In this document: piece after piece, positions 9,245 through 18,733 of the stretch
Layout of the letters: the number at the start of each line of letters is the position of its first letter
Numbering within the stretch: position 1 is the first letter of the stretch
Position numbers and translations under genes: made by a program
Notes under the pieces: generated by a model
What the model was told of the DNA's origin: nothing
Database searches by the model: none
Seen by the model: the letters and a program-made list of their open reading frames with translations, nothing else
Source of the DNA: Parasedimentitalea marina
GTDB taxonomy: Bacteria; Pseudomonadota; Alphaproteobacteria; Rhodobacterales; Rhodobacteraceae
Direction of reading: 5' to 3'
Assembly (NCBI RefSeq): GCF_004006175.1
Contig: NZ_CP033219.1
Location: 3,100,001 to 3,164,000 of the forward strand
DNA: 64,000 nucleotides

Positions 9245-10885
9245 ATGATGACACATATTATTCGCGGACTGTCCTGCATCGGATTTTGTCTTGCCCTGCT
9301 AATTCCCTCCTATGCGCTTGCCCAGGCCAAGGCACCGGACAACCAGCCGGTCGAAGAGGTTGCCCCCGTCGACGACGGCGTGTTTCGCGCGCCGGTTATC
9401 ATTGATGGTGAAGAGCTGTTCTTGGTGCGTGGATCAACCGCCTTGCCTGGCACCGAACGGGCCGAACTGGTGGCCGGTCGTATTACCACCGTCGCAGAGG
9501 CCAATGACACACGCAGTGTCGAAATCTCGCTCGAATCAGTGGATCTGGGCACCGAGATCTTTGCCGATGGGGTGCTGATAACTGTCGTGACCAACGCAGA
9601 TGCGGCTTTAGAGCAACTGGACACGGCGGTTCTGACCAAATTACAGGCGGACGTAATTCGTAAGGCGATCATAGCCTATCGCTTCGCCAGAACCGACGAG
9701 GCCCGGCTGCACTCGATTTTTGTCGTGGCCGGCTGGACTCTCGCCTTTATTCTGTTCACGACGGTGATCATCTGGCTAAAGCGACGGTTTAAAATCATCA
9801 TCGACACGCTGGTCCACCGCCATTTTGAATCGGTCGAAAGCGTGACCAATTCCCATGTGCAGGCAGACGCCATTGCCGCGCTCATCCGATTTGGGGTGAA
9901 TTTCATTCTGCTGTCGCTTCTGTTCCTTGGTATCTACTATTACCTGTCACTGATCCTGCTCTCCTTTGCTGAAACCCGCTATGTGGCGCAACTTCTGCTG
10001 ACCTATGTCACCCGACCAGTGCTGAATATTCTGATCGGGTTTGTGCTCTATATTCCCAACCTGATCACCCTGGCGATCATTGGTTTTCTCACCACCTATG
10101 TGCTCAAGGGCCTGCGGGTGTTCTTTGATGCTGTGGCGGCCGGCACCTTTGTGATCGGCGATTTTGAGAAACACTGGGTCAACCCGACCTATAACATCGT
10201 ACGCGCCGTGCTGATCATGATCGCCCTGGTGTTTGCCTTTCCCTATATTCCCGGTTCGGACTCGGCAGCGTTTCAGGGGCTGACCCTGCTGGTGGGCGCG
10301 ATGCTGTCACTGGGCGCCAACTCGGTTGTCGGCAACATGCTGTCGGGGCTGTTTGTAATCTACCGCCGCTCTACCAGTATTGGTGACCGCATCAAAATCG
10401 GCGAGCACACCGGCGATGTCATTCAGATCAAACTGATGGAGACCCATCTGAAGTCCATCAAGAACGAGCTGATTTCAATCCCCAACGCGCAGCTGTTGAA
10501 TTCTGAAGTGATCAACTACTCCAAGAAGATCGACGGCTCGGGGCTGTTGCTGCACACCACCGTCGGCATCGGCTACGAGGAAACGCCCGCCAAGATCGAG
10601 GCCATGCTGATCGAGGCCGCCCACCGCACCAAAGATCTGAAAACCCGCCCTGCCCCCTTTGTGCTTTGGGCCGGGCTGGCGGATTACGCGATCAATTACC
10701 AGATCAACGCCTATACCACCCGAGGCACCTCTATCCCGCGCATCAAGTCGGACCTGCACAAGCACATCGTGGCGGTGTTCAACGAAAACAAGGTCCAGAT
10801 CATGACCCCAAGTTACATCGCCGACACCGAAGAGCCGAAGATCGCGGAGAATGAGTGGGATGGAGAGCTGGCCACGAAAAACTAA
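9245..10885 (+). CDS. mechanosensitive ion channel family protein (MscS type)
   Basis: A 546-residue protein with an N-terminal signal peptide (MMTHIIRGLSCIGFCLALLI..., cleavage near SYALAQA), a periplasmic domain of about 130 residues, several membrane helices and a C-terminal MscS domain. The pore-lining region GAMLSLGANSVVGNMLSGL and the following GDRIKIGEHTGDV are typical of MscS. Such channels open on membrane tension and release solutes during hypo-osmotic shock. The start at 9245 is chosen because AAGGAAA lies about nine bases upstream and the signal peptide begins there; upstream in-frame starts lack this. Divergent from yajC. Confidence 0.93.
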   Translation: MMTHIIRGLSCIGFCLALLIPSYALAQAKAPDNQPVEEVAPVDDGVFRAPVIIDGEELFLVRGSTALPGTERAELVAGRITTVAEANDTRSVEISLESVDLGTEIFADGVLITVVTNADAALEQLDTAVLTKLQADVIRKAIIAYRFARTDEARLHSIFVVAGWTLAFILFTTVIIWLKRRFKIIIDTLVHRHFESVESVTNSHVQADAIAALIRFGVNFILLSLLFLGIYYYLSLILLSFAETRYVAQLLLTYVTRPVLNILIGFVLYIPNLITLAIIGFLTTYVLKGLRVFFDAVAAGTFVIGDFEKHWVNPTYNIVRAVLIMIALVFAFPYIPGSDSAAFQGLTLLVGAMLSLGANSVVGNMLSGLFVIYRRSTSIGDRIKIGEHTGDVIQIKLMETHLKSIKNELISIPNAQLLNSEVINYSKKIDGSGLLLHTTVGIGYEETPAKIEAMLIEAAHRTKDLKTRPAPFVLWAGLADYAINYQINAYTTRGTSIPRIKSDLHKHIVAVFNENKVQIMTPSYIADTEEPKIAENEWDGELATKN

Positions 10886-10892
10886 GGGCCAC

Positions 10893-10942
10893 GCCCGACC
10901 TCGGGTGGGAGCGCAAGCACCCTCCCACGGGGGAGGTCAGGC
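10893..10942. repeat. large imperfect hairpin after the MscS-type gene
   Basis: A 50-base inverted repeat: GCC, GACCTC and GTGGGAG on the left pair with CTCCCAC, GAGGTC and GGC on the right around the loop CGCAAGCAC. It lies eight bases after the channel stop codon. There is no T-run on the plus strand, so it may be a Rho-independent-like pause, an mRNA 3'-end stabiliser or a copy of a dispersed intergenic palindrome. Confidence 0.6.
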
Positions 10943-11135
10943 GCTGCCCGACTTACAGCCGTGCCAGACAGATGAGCCACCCAACCCTCTCCGCGTGCTC
11001 CCCTCACCCCTTCTTAACGCTCCTGTGCCAAATTCCCTCACCCACTGCGTGAACCTTTCACCTCCCCTTCCCCTTTGTCCCCTGCTGCGGCATATGATTG
11101 CGCAGTGATTCAAAACCGTCCAAGGAGACGACCCC

Positions 11136-12428
11136 ATGCATGACATCCGCGCGATCCGTGAAAACCCTGCCGATTTCGACGCCGCTCTGGCGCGGCGTGG
11201 GGATGCGGGCATGTCATCCGAGATCCTGGCGCTCGACGCCGCCCGCCGCGACAAGATCCAGTCGGCTGAATCGGCACAGGCCGAACAGAAAAAGGCCAGC
11301 AAAGAGGTCGGCGCAGCCAAGGGTCGGGGTGACGACGCCGAGTTTGAGCGCCTGCGCGCGCTGGTGTCCGAGAAAAAGGCCGAAGTCGCCGCGATGCAGA
11401 CCGAAGCCAAAGAGCTGGACGCCCAGCTAACCGACATGCTGGCCCGCATTCCCAACCTGCCCGCCGCCGATGTCCCCGAAGGTGCTGACGAGGACGACAA
11501 TGTCGAAGTCAGCCGCTGGGGCACGCCAGCCACGCTGCCTTTTGCCGCAAAAGAGCACTTTGATATCACCGGCGTCACCGCCTCGATGGATTTCGACACC
11601 GGCGCCAAACTGTCAGGCAGTCGCTTTGTGGTGCTGCGTGGCGCAGTTGCCCGCATCCACCGCGCGCTGGGTCAATTCATGATCGACACCCATGTGGACA
11701 AAAACGGCCTGACCGAGGTCAACACCCCGGTTCTGGTCCGTGACGAGGCGATGTATGGCACAGACAAATTGCCGAAATTCGGCGAGGACAGCTATCAGAC
11801 CACCAATGGCTGGTGGCTGATCCCCACATCCGAAGTGCCACTGACGTATTCCGTCGCCGAAGGCGTGCTGGACGAGTCTGCTCTGCCAATCCGCATGACC
11901 GCGCATTCGCTGTGTTTCCGCTCTGAGGCGGGATCGGCCGGGCGCGACACATCGGGCATGCTGCGCCAGCACCAGTTTGAAAAGGTCGAGATGGTCTCGG
12001 TCACCCATCCGGACGCTTCGGACGATGAGCAGAAACGCATGCTGCGCTGCGCTGAGGATCTGCTAGAGCAACTGGGTGTGCCCTATCGCACCGTGTTGCT
12101 CTGTACTGGCGACATGGGCTTTGGTGCGCGCCGCACCTTTGACATCGAGGCTTGGTTGCCGGGTCAGAACGCCTACCGCGAGATCTCCTCTGTTTCGACC
12201 ACCGGCGCCTTTCAGGCCCGCCGGATGTCCGCTCGTTTCAAGCCTGCCGAAGGTGGCAAGCCCGAGTTTGTGCATACGCTGAACGGATCTGGTCTGGCCG
12301 TGGGTCGGTGTTTGATTGCGGTGCTGGAGAATGGTCAGCAAAAGGACGGATCGGTGATCCTACCCGCCGTTCTGGCGCCTTATCTGGGTGGCAAGACCAC
12401 GCTGACCGCCGAGGGTTCGCTGACTTAA
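11136..12428 (+). CDS. serS: serine--tRNA ligase
   Basis: A 430-residue class II aminoacyl-tRNA synthetase charging tRNA-Ser. The N-terminal coiled-coil arm (about residues 25-105) grips the tRNA long variable arm. The catalytic domain has motif 2 ([26 protein letters not shown]) and motif 3 ([20 protein letters not shown]). An AAGGAG lies about nine bases before the ATG. A hairpin follows the stop. It stands alone between the channel gene and the convergent desaturase gene. Confidence 0.98.
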   Translation: MHDIRAIRENPADFDAALARRGDAGMSSEILALDAARRDKIQSAESAQAEQKKASKEVGAAKGRGDDAEFERLRALVSEKKAEVAAMQTEAKELDAQLTDMLARIPNLPAADVPEGADEDDNVEVSRWGTPATLPFAAKEHFDITGVTASMDFDTGAKLSGSRFVVLRGAVARIHRALGQFMIDTHVDKNGLTEVNTPVLVRDEAMYGTDKLPKFGEDSYQTTNGWWLIPTSEVPLTYSVAEGVLDESALPIRMTAHSLCFRSEAGSAGRDTSGMLRQHQFEKVEMVSVTHPDASDDEQKRMLRCAEDLLEQLGVPYRTVLLCTGDMGFGARRTFDIEAWLPGQNAYREISSVSTTGAFQARRMSARFKPAEGGKPEFVHTLNGSGLAVGRCLIAVLENGQQKDGSVILPAVLAPYLGGKTTLTAEGSLT

Positions 12429-12441
12429 ACCAAAGCCGAAA

Positions 12442-12468
12442 GCACTGCCCGGCACCCCCGGGCAGTGC
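12442..12468. terminator. hairpin between serS and the convergent desaturase gene
   Basis: A perfect 11-bp stem, GCACTGCCCGG with CCGGGCAGTGC, lies between the two convergent stop codons. The minus strand has TTT soon after the stem and the plus strand has none, so it may serve mainly the minus-strand gene. Confidence 0.6.
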
Positions 12469-12475
12469 AATCCCG

Positions 12476-13441
12476 TCATTTGGGAAACGGCACCAGACGC
12501 CGCCGATCTTCATCCCACAGCTTTAACCCCAGGGCCCGCAGCGCCTCGGGGAACCCGATCCGGCGCGGTGCCAATTCCGGCGGCAGGCTATGGTGGCACG
12601 CACGCAGCCGATACGATGGTATGCGCGAATTCAGGTGGTGGATGTCATGCAGATTGATGCCGGCCACCACCAAATCAAAAAACCAGCCGAAATCAAGACA
12701 AGAGGCCCCTTGTATCGCCGCCATTTGCGGGTCGTGGTCGGGACGTCGGTCCCAATAAGTGTCTTCAAAATTATGCTGCAGATAGACCAGAAACACCCCG
12801 ACCATGCCGCCGAAAAAGGAAAACCCAAGCCAAACCCAGACCGCGGTTAATCCACCAAGTACATACAGCGAAAATACAAACCCCATGATCACCAGGTTGT
12901 GCAGCAAGACGCCAACCACGCCAAAGCGGACAGTGTTCTTGGGCCAGCGATATCGAATAAAATATGTGAACGCCGCCCCCAGGGGCACCAGTACCAATGG
13001 ATTGCGGTACAGCCGATAGAACAGCCGCTGCCAAAATCCGGCCTGCTGCCACTCGGCCAGGGTCATGGTGTTAATCTCTCCTGTTTCACGATGCTCCAGA
13101 TTACCTACCCCCGCATGATGCAGGTTGTGGTTCTGCTTCATCACTTCGAAGGGCGCAAAGCTGAATGGCGACAAAGCATGGCCCGCTATTTGGTTCAAAC
13201 GGTGTGTTTCGAACAAGGAATTATGGCCAGCGTCATGCTGCAGCACATAGAGACGCACGGCTGAAAACGCATAAATCACACCAAACGGTGCCATCAGATA
13301 CCATTGCCCAGAAAATTCAACGGCCAGCCAGAGGGATAGAAAATAGATGGCGAATGTCCCGAAAAAGCTAAGTGATGCCAGCCTGTTATCTCTTTCGCAA
13401 TAGCGACGGGTATGTGCTCTGAGATCCATGTAAAAACCCAT
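12476..13441 (-). CDS. fatty acid desaturase family protein
   Basis: An integral membrane di-iron desaturase or hydroxylase of about 321 residues. All three histidine boxes of the family are visible: QHDAGHNSLF, HNLHHAG and HDIHHLNSRIPSY, with membrane helices between them. The last box with IHHLNSRIPSYR is usual for acyl-lipid or related desaturases; the substrate (fatty acyl chain, carotenoid or other lipid) cannot be decided. The start is uncertain: the frame extends to a TTG at 13474, with ATGs at 13441 and 13429 and no clear ribosome binding site for any. Confidence 0.85.
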   Translation of the reverse strand: MGFYMDLRAHTRRYCERDNRLASLSFFGTFAIYFLSLWLAVEFSGQWYLMAPFGVIYAFSAVRLYVLQHDAGHNSLFETHRLNQIAGHALSPFSFAPFEVMKQNHNLHHAGVGNLEHRETGEINTMTLAEWQQAGFWQRLFYRLYRNPLVLVPLGAAFTYFIRYRWPKNTVRFGVVGVLLHNLVIMGFVFSLYVLGGLTAVWVWLGFSFFGGMVGVFLVYLQHNFEDTYWDRRPDHDPQMAAIQGASCLDFGWFFDLVVAGINLHDIHHLNSRIPSYRLRACHHSLPPELAPRRIGFPEALRALGLKLWDEDRRRLVPFPK

Positions 13442-13585
13442 AAATATGTTCTGTAACGCCCCGATGAAAAACAAGACGCAGGTAATTCATCTAAAAAACT
13501 AATATTCGCCTGCATGAGAACAAGAGGCGCGCCACACAAAAGACCCGCAGTACAGACTTAACAATCGCCGGGTCCAAACTGCAAA

Positions 13586-13610
13586 CAGGCGGCCCAACAT
13601 GGACCGCCTG
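13586..13610 (-). terminator. probable terminator downstream of der
   Basis: On the minus strand, CAGGCGGTCC pairs with GGGCCGCCTG around a five-base loop, followed by TTT. It lies about 30 bases past the der stop codon. Confidence 0.65.
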
Positions 13611-13640
13611 CTAAATTTTATGCCACTTAAACGAGAAATG

Positions 13641-15110
13641 CTACCCCCGCTGAGGGCCCTTTAAGTGCTTACGCAGCTTGCTTGGCGGCGCTTTCTTTCG
13701 ACCCTTAAAGGGGTTCTTGTCGTTCTGAGACCGCAAGGTCAGGCGAATCGGCGATCCCGGCATATCAAAATCCTGGCGCAACCCGTTGACCAGATAGCGC
13801 TTGTAGCTTTCCGGCATTTTGTCGGGATGTGAGCACATCACCACAAATCCGGGCGGGCGGGTTTTGGCTTGCGTCATGTAGCGCAGTTTGATGCGTTTGC
13901 CCTGCGGAGCCGGCGGCGGGTGCTGCTCTAGCATCCCCACCAGCCAACGGTTCAGCGCAGCGGTTGGGACCCGGCGGTTCCAGACGTCATGGGCCCGCAT
14001 GATGGCTTCTTGCAGCCGGTCCAACCCACGGCCGGTCTTGGCCGATACCGTGATCAGTGGCGCGCCACGCAGTTGCGGCAGCAACCGGGCAAAAGATTCT
14101 TTCAGATCGCGCAGCTTGTCCTGCTTTTCTTCCTCGATGTCCCATTTGTTGACAGCGATCACCACGGCCCGGCCTTCGCGTTCAGCCAAATCGGCAATGC
14201 GCAGATCCTGTTGCTCAAACGGGATTTCAGCGTCCAGCAGAACCACAACCACCTCGGCAAACTTCACCGCGCGCAGCCCGTCGGACACCGACAGTTTCTC
14301 AAGCTTTTCCTGCACCTTGGCTTTTTTGCGCATACCGGCGGTATCAAAGATACGCATCGGCACACCGCCCCACTCCATGCGCAGACTGATGGCGTCACGG
14401 GTGATGCCAGCCTCGGGGCCAGTCAGCAGGCGCTCTTCGCCCAGGATCTGGTTGATCAGGGTCGATTTGCCTGCATTCGGGCGGCCAACCACGGCCACTT
14501 GCAACGGCTTGGCAGAGGTTGGAACAGGAACTGTATAGCTCTCGTCGTCTTCGTCGTCGTCCTCATCCAGATCGACATCAACTTCGGGCGTGTCCCGCAC
14601 GGCCTGCGCTTCGAACTGATCAGCCAGAGGCATCAATTGGGTGTATAGGTCGTTCAGGCCTTCGCCGTGCTCAGCTGACAGGCGGATCGGCTCGCCCAGG
14701 CCCAGATTATAAGCCTCGATTACACCGGCATCCGCTGCCGCGCCTTCGCCTTTGTTGGCGGCCAGAATCACATTTGCAGATTTCTTGCGCAGGATCTCGG
14801 CGAACATTTCATCCAGTGGGGTCACACCGGCGCGGGCATCGATCATGAACAAGCAAATATCGGCCATCTCAACTGCGCGTTCGGTCAGGCGGCGCATTCG
14901 GCCTTGTAGCGAATCGTCGGTGGCGTCTTCCAAACCGGCGGTGTCGATCACGGTGAACCGCAAATCGGCCAGCCGCGCCTCTCCTTCGCGCAAATCGCGC
15001 GTCACACCCGGTTGGTCATCGACCAATGCGAGTTTTTTACCGACAAGGCGGTTGAACAGAGTGGATTTGCCCACGTTTGGGCGGCCCACGATGGCGAGGG
15101 TGAAGGACAT
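13641..15110 (-). CDS. der: ribosome biogenesis GTPase Der (EngA)
   Basis: A 489-residue double GTPase needed for 50S subunit maturation. The first G domain has GRPNVGKST at residue 8 and DTAGLED; the second has [17 protein letters not shown] and NKWD. A C-terminal KH-like domain and a basic tail ([21 protein letters not shown]) follow. The first domain's G4 motif reads NKGE instead of NKxD. A strongly acidic linker ([13 protein letters not shown]) joins the two G domains. Downstream of bamB in a leftward operon, an arrangement widespread in proteobacteria. Confidence 0.97.
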   Translation of the reverse strand: MSFTLAIVGRPNVGKSTLFNRLVGKKLALVDDQPGVTRDLREGEARLADLRFTVIDTAGLEDATDDSLQGRMRRLTERAVEMADICLFMIDARAGVTPLDEMFAEILRKKSANVILAANKGEGAAADAGVIEAYNLGLGEPIRLSAEHGEGLNDLYTQLMPLADQFEAQAVRDTPEVDVDLDEDDDEDDESYTVPVPTSAKPLQVAVVGRPNAGKSTLINQILGEERLLTGPEAGITRDAISLRMEWGGVPMRIFDTAGMRKKAKVQEKLEKLSVSDGLRAVKFAEVVVVLLDAEIPFEQQDLRIADLAEREGRAVVIAVNKWDIEEEKQDKLRDLKESFARLLPQLRGAPLITVSAKTGRGLDRLQEAIMRAHDVWNRRVPTAALNRWLVGMLEQHPPPAPQGKRIKLRYMTQAKTRPPGFVVMCSHPDKMPESYKRYLVNGLRQDFDMPGSPIRLTLRSQNDKNPFKGRKKAPPSKLRKHLKGPQRG

Positions 15111-15158
15111 CAGATCAACTTTCAGCGATTCAGATGCGCCCCATAGCGCATTCTGGCG

Positions 15159-16475
15159 TCAACGGAAAGCGTGCAATTCGCCTTTTGTCGAGACCACGTA
15201 CAGGGTTTTGCCAACCACGATTGGTGCGGTCGTGGCCCCATCGGGAATTTCTACGGTCCGTACCAGGCTGCCATCTTCGGGTTTGAACATCCGCAACAAT
15301 CCGTCGTTTGAGACCACAATCACATGACCACCGGCCAGCACCGGGCCATAGTGGGCGACGATAGCGCTGCGCTTACCCGGCTTGTCTTTCAAATACCCAG
15401 GCAAGCGAACAGCCCAAATCACCTCGCCCGAGCTGGCGTCCAGGCGCAGCAAACGGCCTAGGTCACTGACCTGGAACAGATTGCCGCCAACAGGCCATAT
15501 TGGCCCTACAGCCCCCTCACGGGTGGTCCAGATCCGGCCGCCGTCCTCAAGATCAAAGGCCACCGTGCGACCGGAATGGTTGCCCACATAGGCACGGCTT
15601 CCAACGACCACAGGTCCCCCGGTGACATCGCCAATGCGGGACGTACTGTGACCCACACGCTGGCCCGCCACCGATGCGCTCCAGCGGCGTAGCCCGCCGT
15701 TGCGGAAGGTGGCCGTCAAGTCACCGGCGCCAAATGCAAAGATGGCCAGTGTCGGGGTCAAGGCTGGCGCAGGGCCACCCAAAACATTCGATGGGCTGGG
15801 GGTCGCAGAAACCTGCCAGGCGATACGACCGTCTTTGGTGTTAACCGCCCAGCCAGTGTCATCACCGGCAACCACATAGACCAGCCCGCCGCCAACGCTG
15901 GGTTGCCCCGAGCCAGTGGCTTCTAGTTTCTGACGCCAGATCTGTTTGCCACTTTTGGCGTCCAGCGCCGTCAACACGCCGTAACCGGACGACACATAGA
16001 CAACGCCCTCGTGGAACGACAGACCGCCACCCGTTGCGTTGCCATCAGCCGATGGGATCAGATCTGTTGCCCACAGGACCTGCCCCGATGGAGAAACCGC
16101 CGACACCTGAACGCTGCTGTCCAGCGTATATATACGCCCGTCGCCGAAGATGGGTGAGGCCGTGATCCGGCTGCGGCGCTCGTCGCCCTCTCCGATGGAA
16201 ACTGACCAGACACGTTGCGGTGCAGTGCTCAGGGCTGGGTGCGCAGTTCTATACGCCTCAATTCCATGGCTTTGCTGCCAGGATGAGTTGGCCGATTGCT
16301 GTGGCAATGAGATGGCGCGCGACTGGTTTTCCACTTGCGCAGAAGACCCTTCACGGATCGTCTCTCGTTCTCCCTGAAGAATGACTTCAGGTTCTTTACA
16401 GGCGGCCAAGGTCAGCAGCAAAGCGCCGCCAAGCAGGATCAACCCTGCCCTAGAGGTGGTTTTTGCTGACATCAT
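15159..16475 (-). CDS. bamB: outer membrane assembly lipoprotein BamB (PQQ-like beta-propeller)
   Basis: A 438-residue periplasmic lipoprotein: signal sequence with lipobox LAAC and lipidated Cys26. The rest is a PQQ-like eight-bladed propeller, seen as repeated blades such as GVYVSSGYGVLTALDAKSGKQIWRQKL and SRAYVGNHSGRTVAFDLEDGGRIWTTREG. BamB is the scaffold lipoprotein of the BamA outer-membrane assembly machine. It lies between the YfgM-like gene and der, the same order as yfgM-bamB-der in enterobacteria, which supports the name. Confidence 0.93.
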   Translation of the reverse strand: MMSAKTTSRAGLILLGGALLLTLAACKEPEVILQGERETIREGSSAQVENQSRAISLPQQSANSSWQQSHGIEAYRTAHPALSTAPQRVWSVSIGEGDERRSRITASPIFGDGRIYTLDSSVQVSAVSPSGQVLWATDLIPSADGNATGGGLSFHEGVVYVSSGYGVLTALDAKSGKQIWRQKLEATGSGQPSVGGGLVYVVAGDDTGWAVNTKDGRIAWQVSATPSPSNVLGGPAPALTPTLAIFAFGAGDLTATFRNGGLRRWSASVAGQRVGHSTSRIGDVTGGPVVVGSRAYVGNHSGRTVAFDLEDGGRIWTTREGAVGPIWPVGGNLFQVSDLGRLLRLDASSGEVIWAVRLPGYLKDKPGKRSAIVAHYGPVLAGGHVIVVSNDGLLRMFKPEDGSLVRTVEIPDGATTAPIVVGKTLYVVSTKGELHAFR

Positions 16476-16531
16476 TGGCCTGCCCCGTCTTCCAGTTCGT
16501 ATACCCGCGTCATTGTCTGCGCGATGTTTCG

Positions 16532-17203
16532 TTACCCTTGCGAGATCTCTGGTTCATCCAGAGTCCCACCAAGGGCTACAATCACTTGGCGCGCGCGATC
16601 TTGCAAGTCCGCAGTGACTTCGGCGTCTTCAAGGATGGCTTGCAAGCGCGCAATTGCGGCTTCGGCATCACCATCAGCGATATCAATCAATGCCAGTTGC
16701 TCTTGCGCCAGCAACCGAAGAGGCGCGCCAGGTTGGGCCAGCGTCTCATACTGGATCCGGCGATCCTGTGCGGACAGGCTGTCGTACTGCAGCCCCAGTG
16801 CCTTGAAGGTTGCAATATGACGGTAGATCAGCGGCAGATCAGCATTGGTGGAAATTTCCGCCAGCAACGTCACTGCGGCGTCACCCTGATCAGAATTCGC
16901 CAGTGCACCGGCCTGCAACATCTTCAGAATGGCATCGCCACCCGGGGTCTCGGCATCAATCGTTGCCAGAGCCTCGGCGCGTTTGTCTGTCTCATTTTCG
17001 GCCAGCGCAGCAATCACCGCATCACCCAGCGATTCAGCCGCAGCCGAGGTTTGGGCCCGGTCATATTCCCGATAGGCAGCACCGGCAACAATCGCGACGA
17101 CGACAACAGCACCAATCCAGCCATATCGTTTCATCATCAGGAACATTCGGTCGCGGCGAACCTCTTCGGTCACCTCGTCGATAAAACTATCTGTATCGCT
17201 CAT
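16532..17203 (-). CDS. tetratricopeptide repeat protein, YfgM-like
   Basis: A 223-residue protein with a cytosolic N-terminus (MSDTDSFIDEVTEEVRRDRM), one membrane helix (GWIGAVVVVAIVAGAAY, about residues 28-45) and an alanine-rich helical periplasmic domain of TPR type. This matches the TPR_21/YfgM family; E. coli YfgM binds the SecYEG translocon and periplasmic chaperones. It is first in the leftward operon ahead of bamB and der. The ATG at 17203 has AGGGA about nine bases upstream; the preceding in-frame TTG does not. Confidence 0.85.
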   Translation of the reverse strand: MSDTDSFIDEVTEEVRRDRMFLMMKRYGWIGAVVVVAIVAGAAYREYDRAQTSAAAESLGDAVIAALAENETDKRAEALATIDAETPGGDAILKMLQAGALANSDQGDAAVTLLAEISTNADLPLIYRHIATFKALGLQYDSLSAQDRRIQYETLAQPGAPLRLLAQEQLALIDIADGDAEAAIARLQAILEDAEVTADLQDRARQVIVALGGTLDEPEISQG

Positions 17204-17344
17204 CAATTCGTCCCTGGTAAGCCCGGCTTGCGCCGGGGAATTCTCTCTCTTTGGCCTCTCTTACCGTGCCTGAAGGGTCAAGCCAAGTGGCGCGTTTAGG
17301 TGACATCCCGCAGAGTTCGGCGCAGAATTGCAATAATTTGTGTT

Positions 17345-17362
17345 CTGAACTGATTAGTTTAG
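17345..17362. promoter_or_regulatory. inverted repeat in the divergent region before the RND operon
   Basis: CTGAACT and AGTTTAG are inverted copies (one mismatch) separated by GATT, and overlap a TAGTAT that could be a -10 box for the rightward efflux operon. A repressor operator is plausible, but no regulator gene lies nearby. Confidence 0.3.
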
Positions 17363-17485
17363 TATGGACAATGAAAATTTCGTTCCTATGTCTATGCTGC
17401 CATCACCCCACCCGTGGGAACAAATTATCCCTCGCTGGATCACATTACGGTCCAAACGGGCCAAACTACTTGAAAAGGGCCTACA

Positions 17486-18733
17486 ATGCGCTTGATTCCA
17501 TTGCTGACCGCCATCGTGGTGACAGCCAGTTTATATATGCTGGTGATTGAACGCGACGCACTTATGGCGTTTGCGCGCGGTGATGACCCGCAAGCCCCCA
17601 TTGAAACTGTGATTGACGCAACGGAACCTTCGACGGAAGCGGTTATGCAGATGGCCGAGAACCGGATCGGGGTTGTTGTCGTGCGCAGCGAATCCCGCGC
17701 GATCGACAGTGCCGTGATTTTACGCGGCCAAACTCAAGCCGCCAGACAGGTTGAGGTTCGCGCCGAAACATCCGCGACGGTCATTTCTGAACCACTTCGC
17801 AAAGGCTCTCAGGTTAAGACCGGCGACCTGCTGTGCAGGTTGGATACAGGGACGCGCCAAGCCGCAATGCTAGAGGCGCAGGCCCGTCTCTCCGAAGCCC
17901 GCTCACGCGTGCCCGAAGCCGAGGCCCGGCTGGACGAGGCCCGCGCCCGGTTGAAAGAGGCACAGATCAATAACAACGCCTCGCGCAAACTGTCCGAAGG
18001 TGGATACGTTTCTGAAACGCGTTTGGCCTCTACTCAAGCGTCCGAACGTTCAGCGATTGCAGGGATTGCCTCGGCAGAAACCGGGTTGCAGACCACCAGT
18101 GCTGGTATCGAGTCTGCTGTGGCTGGGGTAGCTGCTGCCCAAAAAGAGATCGACCGGCTGAGCATCACAGCACCGTTTGACGGATTGCTGGAAAGTGACA
18201 CTGCCGAATTGGGTAGCCTGATGCAGCCCGGCAGCCTCTGTGCGACTGTCATCCAGCTGGACACCATCAAGGTCGTTGGCTTTGTGCCCGAAACCGAGGT
18301 CAACCGGATCCAGGTTGGCGCCATGGCCGGGGCCGAGCTGGCCGCCGGTCAGCGCGTTCAGGGACAGGTCACTTTCCTCAGCCGCTCGGCCGATCCAACC
18401 ACGCGAACCTTTGAAGTTCAGATCACCGTCTCCAATGACGATCTGTCGATCCGGGACGGCCAAACCGCAGACATCGCCATCTCTGCCCCGGGTGATCGCG
18501 CGCATAAGCTGCCGCAATCGTCGCTGACACTGAACAATGACGGTCAACTGGGTGTTCGGGTGGTCAACGACAGCCAGATCGTCGCCTTCTACCCCGTGCA
18601 ACTGCTGCGGGACGAGGCCGACGGCGTCTGGGTCACCGGGCTGCCGGACCAGGCGGATGTAATTGTTATTGGCCAGGACTTTGTGGTTGCGGGTGTTCCC
18701 GTCGCGCCAACCTTCCGTGAGGCCACGCAATGA
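17486..18733 (+). CDS. efflux RND transporter periplasmic adaptor subunit
   Basis: A 415-residue membrane fusion protein that links an RND pump to an outer-membrane channel. An N-terminal helix (about residues 3-19) anchors it. A lipoyl half-motif (VEVRAETSATVISEPLRKGSQVKTGDLLCRLD) precedes an alanine/glutamate-rich helical hairpin (about residues 130-225), then ITAPFDGLLE, the second lipoyl half, and beta-barrel domains. The downstream pump gene overlaps as ATGA at 18730. Substrate unknown. Divergent from the YfgM-like gene. Confidence 0.93.
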   Translation: MRLIPLLTAIVVTASLYMLVIERDALMAFARGDDPQAPIETVIDATEPSTEAVMQMAENRIGVVVVRSESRAIDSAVILRGQTQAARQVEVRAETSATVISEPLRKGSQVKTGDLLCRLDTGTRQAAMLEAQARLSEARSRVPEAEARLDEARARLKEAQINNNASRKLSEGGYVSETRLASTQASERSAIAGIASAETGLQTTSAGIESAVAGVAAAQKEIDRLSITAPFDGLLESDTAELGSLMQPGSLCATVIQLDTIKVVGFVPETEVNRIQVGAMAGAELAAGQRVQGQVTFLSRSADPTTRTFEVQITVSNDDLSIRDGQTADIAISAPGDRAHKLPQSSLTLNNDGQLGVRVVNDSQIVAFYPVQLLRDEADGVWVTGLPDQADVIVIGQDFVVAGVPVAPTFREATQ

